Origin: Acidimicrobiaceae bacterium
GTDB lineage: Bacteria > Actinomycetota > Acidimicrobiia > Acidimicrobiales > RAAP-2
Direction: 5' to 3'
DNA: 5,715 nt
Assembly: GCA_003152555.1 (NCBI GenBank)
Contig: PMAL01000163.1
Span: 648-6,362 of the forward strand
Each line of letters begins with the position of its first letter. The stretch's first letter is position 1. This document shows positions 4,615-5,715 of this stretch, piece after piece. Position numbers and translations under genes: made by a program. Under the pieces are notes generated by a model that was not told where the DNA came from, made no database searches, and saw only the letters and a program-made list of their open reading frames with translations.

Positions 4615-5715
4615 GCCCCAAATGCTCGACGCCTACCAGTGGCCGCCATCGACTGAGGCGCTGGCCGCGCAGGTGGGCCTCAGCGCTCGAGAGATCCTGC
4701 GCTTCGACGGCAACGTGCCACCGACCCCTCCGGCAAGCGCGAGGCCGGCCGCCCTGGCCCGCGCCCTCGCCGACGTCAACGAGTACGACCGGGGCCGTTA
4801 CGAGTCGCTGCGTTCGGCGATTGCGGCGCGTCACCACGTGGGCCTCGATCAGGTATCGCTCGGTGCGGGCAGCGATGAATTCATCGTGCTGGTCGCGCGC
4901 ATCTTTGCCGAAGGCGGCACCGTCGCGACCGTGCCGTCGTTCTCGTATTCAATGTACCGCTACGCCGCGCTGATGGCGGGCGCGACGATGATTGACGACC
5001 CGACGAAGGCGGACCTCGTGTTCGTGTGCCGTCCCAATAATCCCACCGGAGAGCTGCCCGAGATTCCCGACGTGCCGGGCCAGCTCGTCATTGATGAGGC
5101 GTACGCCGACTACGCCGGCGTCGATGCGCTTGATCGCGTGAATGACGGCGTCATCGTGTTGCGCACGTTCTCCAAGGCCCACGGCCTCGCGGGCGCTCGC
5201 GTGGGTTACACGCTCGCAACGCCAGAGCTCACGTCGGTGATCTCTTCGCGCCAGGCGCCGCTGTCGGTTTCGTGCTTGTCGGCGGCGCTGGCCCTGGCGG
5301 CGCTCAACGTTGAACCGGACGTCTCGGACCAGATTGGCGAACGGGAACGACTGTCCAAGGAACTCGCGACGCTGGGACTCGTCGCGCTGCGTTCGTACAC
5401 CAACTTCCTATTCATTCCCATGGACGAACCCCAGGCACTCGTCGAGAAACTGCTCGTCTACGGCGTGGTGCTTCGGGCCTTTCCCGGCGGGCTGCGCATC
5501 AGCGTGCGCGACGAACTAGACGACGACTTCTTGCTCGACGCGCTGCGTTGTGTGCTGCAAGGCGCTGCGGCGCCGGCGCGGGGCGTGCGATACCAACGCG
5601 CTACGGCCGAGACGTTGCTGAATATACGGCTTCGGGTGCCGGGTGAGGGCCGGGTCTACGTCAACACGGGACTCGGGTTTTACGACCACATGCTCACGCA
5701 ACTCGCCTTTCACGG
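4607..5715 (+). CDS. hisC: HisC-HisB fusion: histidinol-phosphate aminotransferase joined to IGP dehydratase (3' end outside window)
   Basis: One frame, with no stop for 369 codons, encodes a full PLP aminotransferase and then the start of HisB. The HisC part (about 1-317) converts imidazole-acetol phosphate to histidinol phosphate. It has GAGSDE (86-91), PNNPTG (143-148, Asn144/145), Asp163 and Tyr166 in IDEAYADY, the PLP lysine Lys190 in RTFSKAHG, Arg198 in GARVGY and the C-terminal substrate Arg297 in LRISV. It is shorter than the usual 350 or so: the N-terminal NENPxGP segment is RFDGNVPPTPP, and the segments before and after PNNPTG are trimmed. After Leu317 a linker of about nine residues rich in Ala/Gly leads to the HisB domain. 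The GTG at 4607 overlaps the hisD stop by 8 bp; an ATG at 4622 is an alternative start five codons in. Neither has a clear ribosome binding site, so coupling to hisD is likely. The symbol hisC is given for the complete domain. Confidence 0.92.
   Translation, partial: MSKPQMLDAYQWPPSTEALAAQVGLSAREILRFDGNVPPTPPASARPAALARALADVNEYDRGRYESLRSAIAARHHVGLDQVSLGAGSDEFIVLVARIFAEGGTVATVPSFSYSMYRYAALMAGATMIDDPTKADLVFVCRPNNPTGELPEIPDVPGQLVIDEAYADYAGVDALDRVNDGVIVLRTFSKAHGLAGARVGYTLATPELTSVISSRQAPLSVSCLSAALALAALNVEPDVSDQIGERERLSKELATLGLVALRSYTNFLFIPMDEPQALVEKLLVYGVVLRAFPGGLRISVRDELDDDFLLDALRCVLQGAAAPARGVRYQRATAETLLNIRLRVPGEGRVYVNTGLGFYDHMLTQLAFH
5585..5715 (+). other. hisB: HisB (imidazoleglycerol-phosphate dehydratase) domain within the fusion, N-terminal part only
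   Basis: In the same frame as hisC, residues 327-369 read as the start of IGP dehydratase. The segment RYQRATAETLLNIRL matches the family opening (R-x-T-x-ET-x-I), and NTGLGFYDHML (residues 353-363) followed by QLAFHG is the first metal-binding signature with its His residues. IGP dehydratase removes water from imidazoleglycerol phosphate to give imidazole-acetol phosphate, which is the substrate of the HisC domain fused in front. About 43 residues are visible of a domain that is normally near 190-200. A GTG at 5585 could serve as an internal start, but no stop separates the two domains. Confidence 0.9.

Noticed and set aside
5552..5590. A separate hisB gene starting at an internal GTG
   Set aside because: There is no stop ending hisC in this frame before or after the candidate GTGs, so hisC must in any case read into hisB.
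1..5715. Search for defence systems, CRISPR arrays, insertion sequences, tRNA or riboswitches
   Set aside because: Nothing of the kind is visible: no regularly spaced repeats, transposase motifs or cloverleaf, and gaps between genes are too short except 1437-1655, which shows none of them.

Overview
The window is a GC-rich (about 60% by eye), densely packed bacterial segment. Six protein-coding regions fill nearly all of it, and two run off the ends. High G+C, GTG starts, apparently leaderless genes and a long-form HisG all fit an actinobacterial-type genome. No single gene here fixes the taxon, so I hold that assignment weakly.

Layout. Positions 1-1436 (minus) carry most of a GltD-like FAD/NAD(P)H iron-sulfur oxidoreductase of the type that accompanies 2-oxoacid:ferredoxin oxidoreductases. 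Its 3' end lies outside the window. A 219-bp gap (1437-1655) follows, holding its ribosome binding site and some repeats. Then comes hisA (minus, 1656-2357). Thirty base pairs from the hisA start, a divergent plus-strand operon begins: a small TrpR-family (YerC/YecD-type) regulator (2388-2702), hisG (2699-3556), hisD (3553-4614), and a reading frame from 4607 to the window end that encodes a complete HisC domain running straight into the start of HisB. Every junction in this operon is a short overlap (4, 4 and 8 bp), so translation is probably coupled.

How they work together. HisG does the first committed step of histidine synthesis, HisA the ProFAR isomerisation, HisB (IGP dehydratase) and HisC (histidinol-phosphate aminotransferase) two consecutive later steps, and HisD the last two oxidations. 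hisF, hisH, hisI/E and the histidinol phosphatase are not in view. The TrpR-like gene sits at the head of the operon and faces hisA. The shared 30-bp region contains a perfect 10-bp palindrome overlapping face-to-face promoter-like sequences, so a local histidine repressor acting there is the natural model.

Most notable points: (1) an in-frame HisC-HisB fusion joining two consecutive pathway enzymes through a linker of about nine residues; (2) an unusually short HisD (353 residues against about 430), with its N-terminus and an internal segment of about 36 residues missing and an NAD-contact Asn replaced by Gly, but with zinc ligands and catalytic Glu-His kept; (3) a compact HisC domain, suggesting this whole his set has been trimmed; (4) the overlapping divergent promoter/operator arrangement.
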